Positions 46,779 through 64,000 of a stretch of DNA of 64,000 nucleotides are shown here, piece by piece. A program made the translations under genes and the position numbers. The notes beneath the pieces were generated by a model. The model was not told where the DNA came from and searched no databases. It saw only the letters and a program-made list of their open reading frames with translations. The number at the start of each line of letters is the position of its first letter. The first letter of the stretch is position 1. The DNA is from Scenedesmus sp. ARA3 (taxonomy: Eukaryota; Chlorophyta; Chlorophyceae; Sphaeropleales; Scenedesmaceae), in NCBI GenBank assembly GCA_004335835.1, contig RWJK01001356.1, positions 31,391 through 95,390 on the forward strand, given 5' to 3'.

Positions 46779-48150
46779 GCAGCAGCAGAGGCTGACAGCA
46801 GCAAGAGCAGCGAATAGCATCAAGAGCAGCGAAGGCGGTAGCATGCAGTCGTCAGAGTAGCGTGCAGCAGCTGCAGGCTGCAGCGCTGCAGCAGCCGCAC
46901 GTCTATCTGCTTGTATGTTGCAAAGGGAGCTGCTGATCAGCAGCGGCCTAAGTGCTGATGCTGATGCTTTGAGTAGGCTCGTCACTGTGCTGCACACCTC
47001 AGCTGATGCTCGATATGGACAGGTAGCATGATGTGCTGGGCTGCTGGTCAAACGATTGCTATGGCATTTACCAGCCGCAGGTGTTTCGTGGTTTGTTCAT
47101 GCCAATGCTGCTGCTGGCAGCGGCTAGCAGGCGCCATCAACAACAGTGACTGTCTGCATTGAGTGCTGAGTTTGTAGTGACTTTCCTTGAACATGTGCAG
47201 CTGGTGCCGGGCATGCATGCTGCTGGTGCTGTTGCGAGCTTCGCAGAGGAATAACAGTCGCTGCTTTTGTGCAGGGATGCAGCTAGCGCATTTGGTCGCA
47301 AGCGCCCCGCGCTGTTTGTTTCCAATGCTGCGACTTTTGCAGCTGCCAGCTGCACGCTAATACCAGTGAGCCTGTGATGGGCTGTGTTTTGAACTGTGGC
47401 AGCCACTTGAACCCGAATTGAAGCGGGCAAGCAGCTTTTGTGGTCGCCTGAAAAGCAGGGTCTCCTGCAGGCTGTGGCTATCTCGCCTGATGGCAATTCA
47501 TGGTGGACATCACTTGCTGTTCACGTGCAGTGGTTGTTTAGGGACAGCATGCACCTGTTGTTTCACAGGTGATCCATTGAACACAAAATGCCCAATCTCT
47601 GGTTGATGTCAAGGCCTGTTACTTCGCTGACGTCAACGCACAACCAATTGACCAACTGCAATTCTATATACCAACAAATGTGGGTGCAGGTGCCCCAACC
47701 GACTATGTCAGGTTAGATCAGCCCAGACCAATGCGGCAACCACCTCGACCAAACATGCAAACTACCGATGCCCAGTCCCAAGCTGTTGCGCCCAGCTGCG
47801 CGCCAGTCACTTATATGCAGTATGTGTGGTGAACAATGTGAAGGTGGATGGGGGGTGGTTGCACCGCTTTGTAATAGGTGATATTTTTCCATGCACCACG
47901 CAAAGAACATGCAGCAGAAATATGCTAAACATGCAGCAACATCTCTGAACTGCTGCGCATGCACTGGAATATGCTGAGTCAACACAAGATGCACTGGTAA
48001 TGGTGTTATGTATAGGGCGCGTAACCAATGGCATAAACCCGAACACCAGTCTCTGCAACACACCGTTTCTACAGGCAGATGCTGCCAGCAAGCATGGCAC
48101 TGCCAGCAGCACTCTTTACAGTGCTCTTCTCTCTTCCCAGCACGCCCCTC
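46779..48150. other. Convergent 3' region between the T-protein and transporter genes
   Basis: Both neighbours end here, so the region holds two 3' UTRs. A minus-strand TGTAA (48117-48121) lies about 30 bases past the transporter stop. No gene or repeat of note was seen. Confidence 0.5.
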
Positions 48151-49317
48151 TCACATGCATGCCACTCTCTGTGCAGCCTTGTCACCCAAAACACCCACAG
48201 CCAAGCCATACACCGCAGCAATAACAGCAAGCCCTCCCATCACCAGCGCCTGCTCACCCCACCCCTGCATTTGCAGGGCACCCCCCGCAAGGCTCCCCAC
48301 CGCCCCACCCCCACACTGACACAGCAGGAATAAACACATGCCGACATGCGTTGCTGTCGCCCGACCCATCTCATCCAACCTCTGTGCCACATGCACGTAC
48401 ACAAGCGTCTCAATTGCAGCCTGGCAAGCCCCAAAAACGAACAGCAGCAGCATCAGAGCTGGCACTTGACCGGCAGTGGAGCTGAGGGGTACCACCAGCA
48501 ATGCAGCAAGGCCCATGAGGCAGCTGAGTGCTGCTGAGAGCCTGTGGGAGCGGCAGCGGGGGCTATTGCGGGACAGCAGGGCGTCTATGCAGAAGGGAGA
48601 TGCTACGGAGCCCACCACCTGCAGAGCAATCAGACAGCAGCAGCAACAGCAACATAAATCAGGCATCAGCTGGTGATGAGGTGCAAGCATCTTGGCAGTG
48701 AATTTACTGTACTGTGCTACGGCAGCAGGGGCATCCTCCTACAGCACTGTCAGGCTGCAAAAGCACTGCTGCACGCTTGTGTGCATGGCAGCAGGCTAAC
48801 ATGTCAACAACAAGCATGAAGCCTTTGGACACAGGCAGCTTTGGCAGGCTGTTGCTCAGCAGCGCACTCTACAGCTGTTTCCAACTAGACTGCAGGCTGT
48901 TAGAACCCTAAGCAGTTGTGCAGTGCAGCACACTCACATTTGCAATGCAGATCACTCCCACCAGCCACGTTGGTGCGCCTGTTGCTGCCGGCAGCAGCAC
49001 TGCCAGCGCGCTGCGCACCATCTGCTCCATGATCAACAGGCAGCACTGCGCCAGAATGTGCAGGTCGCTCACTGTTGCTGCAATAGTTCTGAAGTCAAGA
49101 CTTGGGACATGCTGCTGCTGCTGTGGCTGCTGCTGCGTCTCTGGTGCCTTCTGATTCGGCTGCTGCTTCTCTGGTGCCCTGTTGTGAAGTGGCTGCTGCT
49201 TTACCTGGCCTGAAGTGTCGCCAATCTGCTTCTGCTGCTGCTGTTGCCGTCTGCCGCCCTCTTTGGCTGAATCATCCCTGCAGTGGATGAGGCTGGGAGC
49301 GTGCTTGGCTTGCCGCC

Positions 49318-49361
<44 letters not shown>

Positions 49362-51037
49362 TCTGCTGTTGCCTCATCATCCAGCTGCCAGCTGTACATA
49401 AGTTTCAAGTCATCAGCTGCTGCTCCTGCACAGCTGCTGTTGATGCACAAATCATGTATACTGTCATTGCTGTCAGAGTCCGACCATGGCAGCGAACAAG
49501 CAATGCTCAGTAGCCCTGGAGATGAATGCACGCTCCGATCTGGCTGCTGCATTCCCTGATCCTTGCTGCTGTTTGCAAACCCAGGCATGCTGATGCGGCC
49601 TCCAGGGTTTTGAGCCACACAGTGTGACCAAACCCTTAGGCCCTTCGCTTGCAAGCTCCAGTCACGCAGTGGAAGGCTGCACGCTGCATGATCGTGGCTT
49701 TGCGCCTGCTCTTCCAGCTGCTGTTTCGTGCTGTTAGGTGACAACTGCCAGATTGGTATGAGCAGCAGCGATGCTATGCAGGAAAGGCAGTTGATGGCTG
49801 CTTGGATGAGGTAGGCGGTTCGCACCCCTGAGCTGCCAAACGCCTCTGCGCCAATGACAGGGCCAAGGCTGCAAGGAGGGTGTGTGTGGAAAAAGCAGAC
49901 GTGTCAAATTGGCGCCAGCAGCAGCTGTTCACGAGTTTAATGATCCAGGTGACCTTGAGCTACAAGCACATGCTCATATAACCAAGATGAGCAACTGGCA
50001 GGGAAGGTACGTCCAGGATGTATGTGGGAGGTGAGAATTGGGCAACTCAAGCTATGTGACAGCACAAGCAACTGGTGTTTCTCGGCTGTAGGAAAGCACT
50101 GCGCTCACCTGTCACCCGCAATCATGCCTGCATAACAGCAGCAGCAGCAGCAGCAGCGGCGGCAGGACAATCTTACAACAGAAGTAGGATGCACGGCAAG
50201 CAGGTTGCGAGCTGCTGGCTGTTGCTCAGCTGCTCTCTAGCTGCTTGCTGATCATCAAATCCTCACTCACCTGCACTGAGTGTAGCGATGCCCAGTGCCA
50301 AGTGCTGCTTGGGTGACAGCTCCACCAGCAGCACAAGAATCGATGTCATGTAGAGGGCTGTTGAAGTGCCATGCATTGCGCGTGCTGCTGCTATGGTCTT
50401 GAATGAGGGCACAGCTGCAGATAATGCAGAGGAAACAACAGCCAGGAGCTGTCCTGCAATGACAAGGCACCACTTTGTGGGCACCCGCATGTGCGACACT
50501 GCAGGGATGCATTGTGCCATCAGCACCTGCAGCAGGACACAGCCGCAGCAGCGTTGTCACCTGCTGGTGTTGTGCTAGCGCCCTGTCAACATGATGTGCT
50601 GTGAACAAGCATGTGTGTTTGCCGGGTACACCAGATCTGACGGGCTTGGCCAACTCTTGTGACGTGGCGATCTGTTTGAAAGGCACCGCCAGATGCTGCT
50701 GCTGGTTCCAACATGCAGTGTGTCTGACTGGATCCATACATTCAATTGATTCGTCCTGCCTATATATATATATATATATATGGTATGATTTACATAATAT
50801 TTACGTAATATATATATCATGTAAATCCGTACAGCTGGCACTTACCAGCAGGACTGCTGCTGTTGTAGCCATCCCTTCAATGCCATATGCCAGGACCAGC
50901 TGGCCTGTCGTTGCTCCTTTGGAGATCAGAAACGATGACAGAAACTCATCTGCGAATGAATAGGTGAACAGGTCTGCGAAGCCTATCAGGCTGACAGTGA
51001 CCAGAGCACAGCTCAGCACAAGCGGCAGCTTGGCCAT
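48151..51037 (-). CDS. Major-facilitator-like transporter with a 19-nt microexon, 5 exons
   Basis: Exons 50846-51037, 50271-50526, 50109-50127, 48938-49868 and 48151-48618 total 1866 nt (621 residues). Hydrophobic helices are spaced as in 12-helix MFS carriers: LVLSCALVTVSLIGFADLF, GQLVLAYGIEGMATTAAVLL, WCLVIAGQLLAVVSSALSA, SILVLLVELSPKQHLALGIA, AYLIQAAINCLSCIASLLL, SALAVLLPAATGAPTWLVGV, LSAALSCLMGLAALLVVPLS, ALMLLLFVFGACQAAIETLV, FLLCQCGGGAVGSLAGGAL and LVMGGLAVIAAVYGLAVGV. A hydrophilic loop of about 200 residues, rich in Gln and Ala, separates the two halves. The third exon is only 19 nt (MIAGDS with split codons at both ends). The substrate cannot be told. No boundary copies were noticed. 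Confidence 0.8.
50761..50781. repeat. (TA)10 dinucleotide run in transporter intron 1
   Basis: A pure TA run, followed by further AT-rich sequence to about 50822. Confidence 0.97.
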
Positions 51038-51974
51038 GATTGTGGCGCTTGCTGTGCTGCAGCAGCTGCCTTCTTTGCAGCGACTGCTGCCACTCTGAGA
51101 CAGGCAACTCCAAGCTCTTGATTCTCAAACTGTTTAACGTTATGATGGTGACGTCAGCCATCAATCGTCTAATGCTGCTGCCTAGCTTGGTGATGCGCGC
51201 AGCTGCGCGGGGCTGTTCCGGCACGGTGCCCCTATGCGCAACAGCCCTGACCCTGTCCAAAACACTTGATAGCAGTACTAATTAAGTTTGATATCCGTAT
51301 GGTTAATCTATGATGAAGCACCGTCGACAGTGCACTCTTTCGCGATGGCGCGCAGCGCTGCTAGCACCAGCTGCTGCAGCATCCAAGATCACACTTCAGG
51401 CATTCAACGCTCTGGTTTCAGCACGCGACCGCTGTGTCCTGTTTTCAGAGAGGGCGGGGCATTGAAGCGATGTGCAAGAATCTTTTGCCGCCTTGTACTG
51501 CTGAAGATCACCCCGTCCGTAAGATGCTGCCATGCACGGCTTGCGTGACACGCGCATCCACGTGCACGCACTGAGAAAAAGAACTGGGTGTATCTCAGGA
51601 GTTATTTTTACAAGTGAAAGTCAGCCAGCGTCTCGAACAAATCATTAGGTGCTCTGGCTAGCCTGCATGTGTCCACAACCTTGACAAGCAGGCCATTGCA
51701 CCAAGGGGCTGCAGGTCACGAAGGTTGCATGTGCTGCACGTGTATGTCCCATGCTTCACAAGGCAGTAACGCGATAGCACCACTTGGCTAGTCCCAAGCT
51801 TGCAGGTATGCTGCTGCACATGCCAGTGCACAACCTCCAGCAAACATCAGGGCTGGCTTTTGTCGTCCACGCTGCCCGCTTGCCTTCTGTTGCATTGCTT
51901 CATTGCACCCCTTCACCATCCAGCACATAGCAGACCTGATGCATGGTCACCAATCAACGAATTAAATACTTCTG
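51038..51974. other. Region between the aldo/keto reductase 3' end and the transporter start
   Basis: Both neighbours are on the minus strand. The region contains the transporter promoter and the reductase 3' UTR. A minus-strand TGTAA at about 51608-51612 may end the reductase transcript. No gene seen. Confidence 0.5.
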
Positions 51975-54900
51975 TCACGGGGTGGGGTTGGGGTACCGCT
52001 GATGCAGCACATCTATTGCCTCCAGCAGCTGCTCATCCTGCAGAGGGCCATCTCCTGCTACTGCCAGCAGCTCCTGAAGCTGCTGCTGTGTGCTGGCACC
52101 GATGACCGCAGATGCCACTAGAGGATGCCGCAGCACGAACCTGCAGCAGTAGCAGTAGCAGCAGCAGCAGTGGCATGAGGAATGTGCTGCATATGAAGCA
52201 ATAGCCGCAGGAGGGTTTGCTGACAGCTGGAGTGCAGGCAACAGCTGCTTCATGTTATCTTGTGTCAAGTGACAGCGCAGAGCAATTCAAAGTAATCCAT
52301 TGTCGCACCAGCCTGCAAAGCACTCATGCAGGGCACTTCAGCAAGGCTTGGGAAGGTCTCACCTCAGCGCCATTGCAGTTGGTGACATGCCGTGCTGGTG
52401 CGCCAGCTGTGCGTATGCAGCCACTGCCGCGTGGACATTGGGCTTAGGGCCGTAGCGTGACTCAGCTTCAGCGTACCTGACGCACACGACAGCAGCAGGC
52501 ATACACAGTCGATATCTCTGCTGCCGACGCTGCATTAGTGTCAGTACGTGTGTTGGTGCACGAAGCAATGCACTGTACAGACGATGACACACCATGCACC
52601 GCGCTGATACACAGCATGAGTGGGCAGATCTTTTGCAAGTCGCAATGCCGGTGCAGTTGCCACAGGTGCGCTGCCAACACAACGCATGTAAGAGCGTAAA
52701 TACAGTTTGGGTTGACCACAGCAGCACTGGCAGCATGCACTCACCTTCCCTTGTACTTGTTGAGCCGTGCAGTAGCAGGGCCGCCATCCGGCGCCAGGTA
52801 CTTGCCCTGCAGGCACATATCAAAGCAGCATACACAAATCGTGTTGCCACTCTGATGTCCACCTACTGGTCTTGCCCAGCGATGCTGCTGCTGCAGTGGC
52901 AGCTGCTGCTACCACAAATAACTACCAGCTTGCCATTGCAACACCCAACTCAAGTGAATACATACTAGCACACAGGCGCTTGTGAATGCCGAGCCTGCCA
53001 CTTGCTGAAGTCACTGAATAGGATCTGCAAAATAATGTTTGGCCTGCTCACCGTGAGCAGCCCCATTGCCAGCGGGCTGAATGCCAGCAGCTTATGTGAT
53101 GGCAAAACAACGCATATAGTCAAGTGCCCGTTGAGCAGCCCCAGACTGTCAGTTTACAGCCGTTGCATGCCACTGCCTGCTCACCGTGAGCAGCCCCATT
53201 GCCAGGGGGCTGTATGCCAGCAGCGAGACACCCTCCAGGTGGCACACCTCAGCCAGGGCGATGTCAAATGTGCGGCAGGTCAGGCTGCAGCACAAGCATG
53301 CAACAAGGCAAGGATGTTACAACCAGCAGCAGCAGCAGCAGCAGCTCCAGCAGGAGGCGGATGCATTGCTTGTTGTGAGGTGTGCAGCCGGTGACTTTTG
53401 TAGAAATTACAAGCAGCCAAACTCCTGGCATTGCTGCAGCCCGACACCGCTGACGCGGGCGCTGGCATGCAGCAAGGCGATGCCCTGACTTAGCGGCTGC
53501 AGTTGGCCTGCACAGTGCAGGTGCACGCTGAAGGGGCACTATGCAGCTCTGGCACAGATGAACACAGCTGCGGCTGTGATGTGTGTCGCACCTGTAGACA
53601 TTTTGTAGCGAAGCCACGCGCGGTACAGCTGACGCAGGCTGGTCAGCTGCACACAACAGCGCAATCACAAGGAACAGCATGGCAGCAGTGTAATTTGGTT
53701 CACTCGTTGCCCTCGCGTGGCATGACCCAAGTTACGGGGCAAGAAATCAAACAGCAGGATCGAAGGTCATAGCCTCATCATGGCGCCAAATGCAGACGAC
53801 AGGACAGTGCTGCCGCCATGCTGCTAGGCACGCCGCAAACAACCAATTCGCCTCAGCGCAACGGTTTAGCAAGAGTTGCTGCCGTTACTGCTGCTGCTGC
53901 AAGATGCCAGCACCAACCTGCTTGCTGCGCCTTCATCAGCCCCCAGGGCTAGCCACGCAGTAAACAGCCAAAGTACCTACCAGCAACCCCTTCTCAGCAG
54001 CTGCTGCTACCGCTACCGCAGCTGCTGCTGCTGCGGCTGCTATCACTGTTTCTGTCCCCACCAACCTGCTTGCAGCGCCTTCATCAGCCCCCAAGGTGTC
54101 TCATTGCTGAGGCCCACATGGCGCACCTTGCCCTGCTGCACTGCACGGCCCACCTCTGCCAGCTGGTCCTCCAGGGGACTGGACGACTGGTGGTGGTGGT
54201 GGTGAAGGGTCCAGCACAAGCAGCGGTCACAACAGGTGGTGAGATATCAGGTGGCTTGGAGATGCAGCAGTGACTGCAGTTGCAGCACGGCCCATCTCAG
54301 CCAGCTGGTCCCCAAGGGGGGTGGCCGGATGGGGATTCAGTTTCAACAGAAGGAACGTCAGATCAGATATGATAAGTATGTTGCTTGTAGCACTGACGGC
54401 AGGAACATGTCATACCTGATCCAGCAACCATGTTGAATGCAGACACTCATGCCGCTAACAGATCGTAAAACTGCGGCGGAAACCCGAGAAAGAGAACTGC
54501 TTGTGTATATAGAAGACGGGCAGCAGAGCAGCAGCACCTGCAGCAGCCTGGGGCATTCACCTGCCTGATATGCGTAGGTGGGGTCGTAGTCCAGGTCACC
54601 AAACATGGGCACGTACCTGCAGCACGCAATGGATGTATTTCAGCGTGAGCATGGCCAACATGTGCAAGGCTTGTGCTGCACAGCTGCATATGCCTGGTGG
54701 TTATGTGCTGACGCATCAGCTTCACTGCCAATGACGCAACATGTTCACACATCACGCCAAACAACAGGTGTTTGCCAAAGCTGTATGCTGATGATCTGTC
54801 TGAGCTGGGTTAAATTTAACAAACCAACCAACCCAACCTGTCCGGCCAGTGCAGCTGGTAGAGGTCAATGTAGTCTGTCTGCAGCCGCCTCAAGCTGGCA

Positions 54901-56519
54901 TCGACGGCCTGCCGGATGTTGGGAGGGTCCAGCGCCACAGGCCCACCACGAATCCAAGTCATCTGGCAAGAAGGGCCCGCCACCTTGGTGGCTACGATGA
55001 CCTTGTCCCTGCAGTATGCGGTGCGCATACGCATTGCGGTAGTGAACGCCTTGAGCAAGCTGCGTTCAAGGTGTGCAGCCGTTTGTGTGACGATGCACTG
55101 CTATGCTGCATGGCAGAAGCAGCAGTGGCATCGATGGCCTGCCGGACGTTGGCCGGGTCCAGCGCCACAGGCCCGCCTCGGATCCAGGTCATCTGGCAAG
55201 AAGGGCCAGCTACCTTGGTGGCGATGATCACCTTGTCCCTGCAGTTTGCGGTATGAATACACAATGCGGTGGTGACTCCCTTGAGCAAGCTGCGTACAAG
55301 GTGTGCAGCCGTCTGTGCGCATGTGTACTGCTGTGGTGCATGGCAAAAGCAGCAGTGGCATCGACGGCCTGCCGGATGTAAAGAGCATCGAGCGCCACGG
55401 GCGCGCGCGGATCCAGCTCATCTGGCAGGAGCGGCCAGCCACCTTGGTGGAGATGATCACCTTGTCCCTGTGGTGTCGAATGTTGACAGATGTGGATGAG
55501 CAGGGTGAGCAAGCATGTGGGAGGTGTGCAGCCGCTTGTGCGTATGTGTGTACTGCTGTGTGCTACATGCCAGGAGCAGTGCTAGCCGCGTCATGCCAGT
55601 GATAGCTGTGTCATACCAGTGCTAGCCGAACTTCAGCCAAATCATGCCCCGCCACCTGCATTGTATGCGCCAGAGCTTCTGTTCTTCTTCACCCAGTTAG
55701 GGCCACACACAGTTGCAGCACACGCTGCCACTGCACAACCCCCACCTGCTGTGCTGCTTCATCCAGCGGCCGAGGTACTCCTCGGACTGTCCTTGTGTCT
55801 CAGCGCGCTGCGGCACCGGGTACATCTCCGCACTGTCAAAGAAGTTGACGCCAGCCTCCATGCAGGCATCCAACAAGCGGCAGGCGGTGGGGTAGTCCTG
55901 AGACTCCCCGAACAACATTGTGCCTGCAGCATATGTAAGAAAGGGTGCAGGAGTAGGGATGGTCGTGTTGAAGTTGCGTGGCGACTTGTGGGGTAAAGTG
56001 GCACTGGGTACATCTCCGCAGTGTCAAGAAAATCCGCCCATGACCCCATGCAGGCATCCAACAGGCTGCAGGCGGTCAAGTAGTCCTGAGACCCCTCAAA
56101 CAACATCGTGCCTGTACGCAGGGGTGCATAACACAAGAGCTAAGACTGTTTGCAGCTTGTATGCTACTGCTCTGCGACTCCTCTGCAGCTAGTGCATGTG
56201 CAATTGCTTGGCAATTGAAGCACGTAGGTAGAAATCAAGGAGCTCAAGACACATAGTTGCAAACAGCCTCACCATAACAAATGCTGGGCACCATTAGATC
56301 AGTCCTGCCAAGCCGTCGCCGCTGAACGCCACTGCTGCTGCCGCCGCCGCTGCCGCTGCTGCTGCTGTCACCAGCTGCTGCTGTTGTCACAGTGCTGTGC
56401 TTTCTGTGCCACTGTACGTGTTGGGCAGGCATGGCAGCAGGGGCGACTGCTTGGTGCTGATGCTGAGGTGGCAGCAGCAGCTGCCTGCTGTGACACCAGC
56501 AGGTGTGAGCATGCTGCAT
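51975..56519 (-). CDS. Aldo/keto reductase (Tas-like), predicted chloroplast, about 10 exons
   Basis: NAD(P)H-dependent aldehyde or ketone reductase of the AKR fold. Exons read as 56273-56519, 55746-55923, 54838-55008, 54561-54616, about 54066-54186, 53591-53646, 53185-53284, 52745-52806, 52363-52476 and 51975-52140. After a Ser/His/Ala-rich leader come [34 protein letters not shown] (catalytic Asp and Tyr), [11 protein letters not shown] (Lys), [19 protein letters not shown] (His) and [71 protein letters not shown] and [15 protein letters not shown] complete the core. The catalytic tetrad is intact. The junction between 54561 and 54186 does not keep phase with any AG I can find, so one small exon or an error is unresolved. 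Several exons have two or three copies. Confidence 0.87.
53044..53160 (-). repeat. Copies of the donor end of the reductase exon at 53185-53284
   Basis: Near 53044-53095 and again, more degraded, near 53128-53150, the sequence for [10 protein letters not shown] plus its cg|gtgagcagg donor recurs past the true donor. Confidence 0.8.
53905..53955 (-). repeat. Copy of the donor end of the reductase exon at 54066-54186
   Basis: The string caacctgcttgctgcgcctt, then catcagcccccag, matches the exon end (GLMKALQAG) and its donor at 54066. Confidence 0.85.
54265..54330 (-). repeat. Copy of the acceptor end of the reductase exon at 54066-54186
   Basis: The segment repeats the region of [11 protein letters not shown] with changes. 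It may confuse the location of the true exon start, which is the unresolved junction of this gene. Confidence 0.7.
55128..55475 (-). repeat. Two extra copies of the reductase exon at 54838-55008 (acceptor side)
   Basis: Copies at about 55128-55245 and 55355-55475 each hold a CAG acceptor and [20 protein letters not shown] with the following residues. They lie about 228 bases apart, with intron sequence also repeated (ttgagcaagctgcgt, aaggtgtgcagccg). Only the copy nearest the next exon continues into [15 protein letters not shown]. Confidence 0.93.
56000..56112 (-). repeat. Copy of the acceptor end of reductase exon 2
   Basis: This repeats [20 protein letters not shown] through the EMYPVP region with its acceptor, about 190 bases upstream of the true exon at 55923. 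Catalytic Asp is kept, with other substitutions. Confidence 0.9.
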
Positions 56520-57203
56520 GGCTGATTGCTGCTGCTGTCACAGCTGGCTGAACCTGGCTACATACAGCATTACTATCTTTCCTAACAGCTGCGGTGTGCT
56601 GCCAGCTACAGCAGCAGCACCACTGCAACCACCAGTACTGCGCAGCAGCAGCTCAGGCCTCAGGGAGTTGCCGGTCCCTGACTGTTGAGCTGGCAACACT
56701 GCAGCTACGACCACGTGTGCTTGATTATATGATGGGTTGTATCACGGGTCAATGTGGTGCTGAATGTGGCCGTAGCTGGCTGTGCAGCTGCTCCTGCAAG
56801 AGGTCAACAGCACAGCAGTAATTCCGCGCTTAAAGCTTCCCGCGATGGTGTTGTTCAATCAACTCTGTAATGTGGATTGGTAATGTATTTGTAAGCGGGG
56901 CGATCAGTCCAATCCTAACCACAAGGAGTTGTACCGGCGGTCACACTCTTCCTGTCTCACTTGTTGCTTTCGAAACCACGAAAAGTCACAGCCATCCCAG
57001 CCTATCGTATTGCTTTGAGAACGCCTATACTGAAAGAGGTTTCGGAACAGCATACTGCGTTGGATCCGCTGTTTGCAGCACCTTGGCTACTGCACTCTTT
57101 TGCCAGTAGTGCCACTGCCACCTGCTCTGACTTTTTACGCTGTGTGCTCCGTGATCAACACAGAAAGCAAGACACCTGGTTGCGGTATTTGAGTGTGATC
57201 AAC
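56520..57203. promoter_or_regulatory. Divergent promoter region between the reductase and agmatine deiminase
   Basis: The 684 bases separate two start codons facing away from each other. The part near 56520-56660 contains Gln/Ala-type triplets that could extend the reductase leader upstream. No named motif found. Confidence 0.5.

Positions 57204-64000
<6,797 letters not shown>

Overview
This window looks like nuclear DNA of a green alga (Chlorophyta, probably Chlorophyceae). Genes are interrupted by many short introns with GTGAGN or GTGCGN donors and CTGCAG-type acceptors. CTG/CAG runs occur in both introns and exons, so proteins carry Gln, Ala and Ser tracts. The gene set is that of a photosynthetic eukaryote: mitochondrial glycine cleavage T-protein, an EMB8-like hydrolase, agmatine deiminase, and a protein with a Tat-type thylakoid lumen signal. 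A Scenedesmaceae-like alga would fit, but the species cannot be fixed from sequence alone. No rRNA, tRNA, CRISPR array, transposase or reverse transcriptase was recognised.

Layout: (1) 1-4767, + strand, 3' part of VPS41 (HOPS vesicle tethering). (2) 5162-about 12280, +, a secreted Cys-rich multi-domain protein with apparent frame breaks. (3) 14079-23063, -, a complete NAT10/Kre33 RNA cytidine acetyltransferase in 17 exons. (4) 23484-26336, +, a proline-iminopeptidase-like alpha/beta hydrolase without its nucleophile serine, divergent from NAT10. (5) 26337-31541, a poorly coding stretch with a 31-bp minisatellite and fragments of unknown minus-strand genes. (6) 31542-35715, -, an ABHD1/3 (EMB8-like) hydrolase. 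(7) 36193-39675, -, a MYND zinc-finger protein. (8) 40178-42310, -, an organelle-targeted helical protein, divergent from (9) 42621-46778, +, glycine cleavage T-protein. (10) 48151-51037, -, an MFS-like transporter with a 19-nt microexon. (11) 51975-56519, -, a chloroplast-type aldo/keto reductase, divergent from (12) 57204-63880, +, agmatine deiminase. A 3.3-kb intron of gene 12 contains (13) a minus-strand membrane-protein gene at 60805-62001.

For VPS41, NAT10, both alpha/beta hydrolases, the T-protein, the transporter, the organelle protein and agmatine deiminase I joined exons by hand. The summed exon lengths are divisible by three and the junction phases agree, so those models are firm. 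The aldo/keto reductase has one unresolved junction. The MYND gene has one extra base, and the Cys-rich gene has at least two frame breaks.

The most striking property is not one gene. At least seven genes carry tandem copies of short segments that straddle an exon-intron boundary, lying inside the adjoining intron. VPS41 has seven successive copies of one acceptor plus exon start. NAT10, the aldo/keto reductase, agmatine deiminase, the T-protein and both hydrolases show two to five copies each. These are decoy or alternative splice sites and probably record how introns grow or arise here. The transporter, MYND and organelle-protein genes show no such copies that I could find. The genes are independent eukaryotic loci, and I see no operon-like or pathway clustering.
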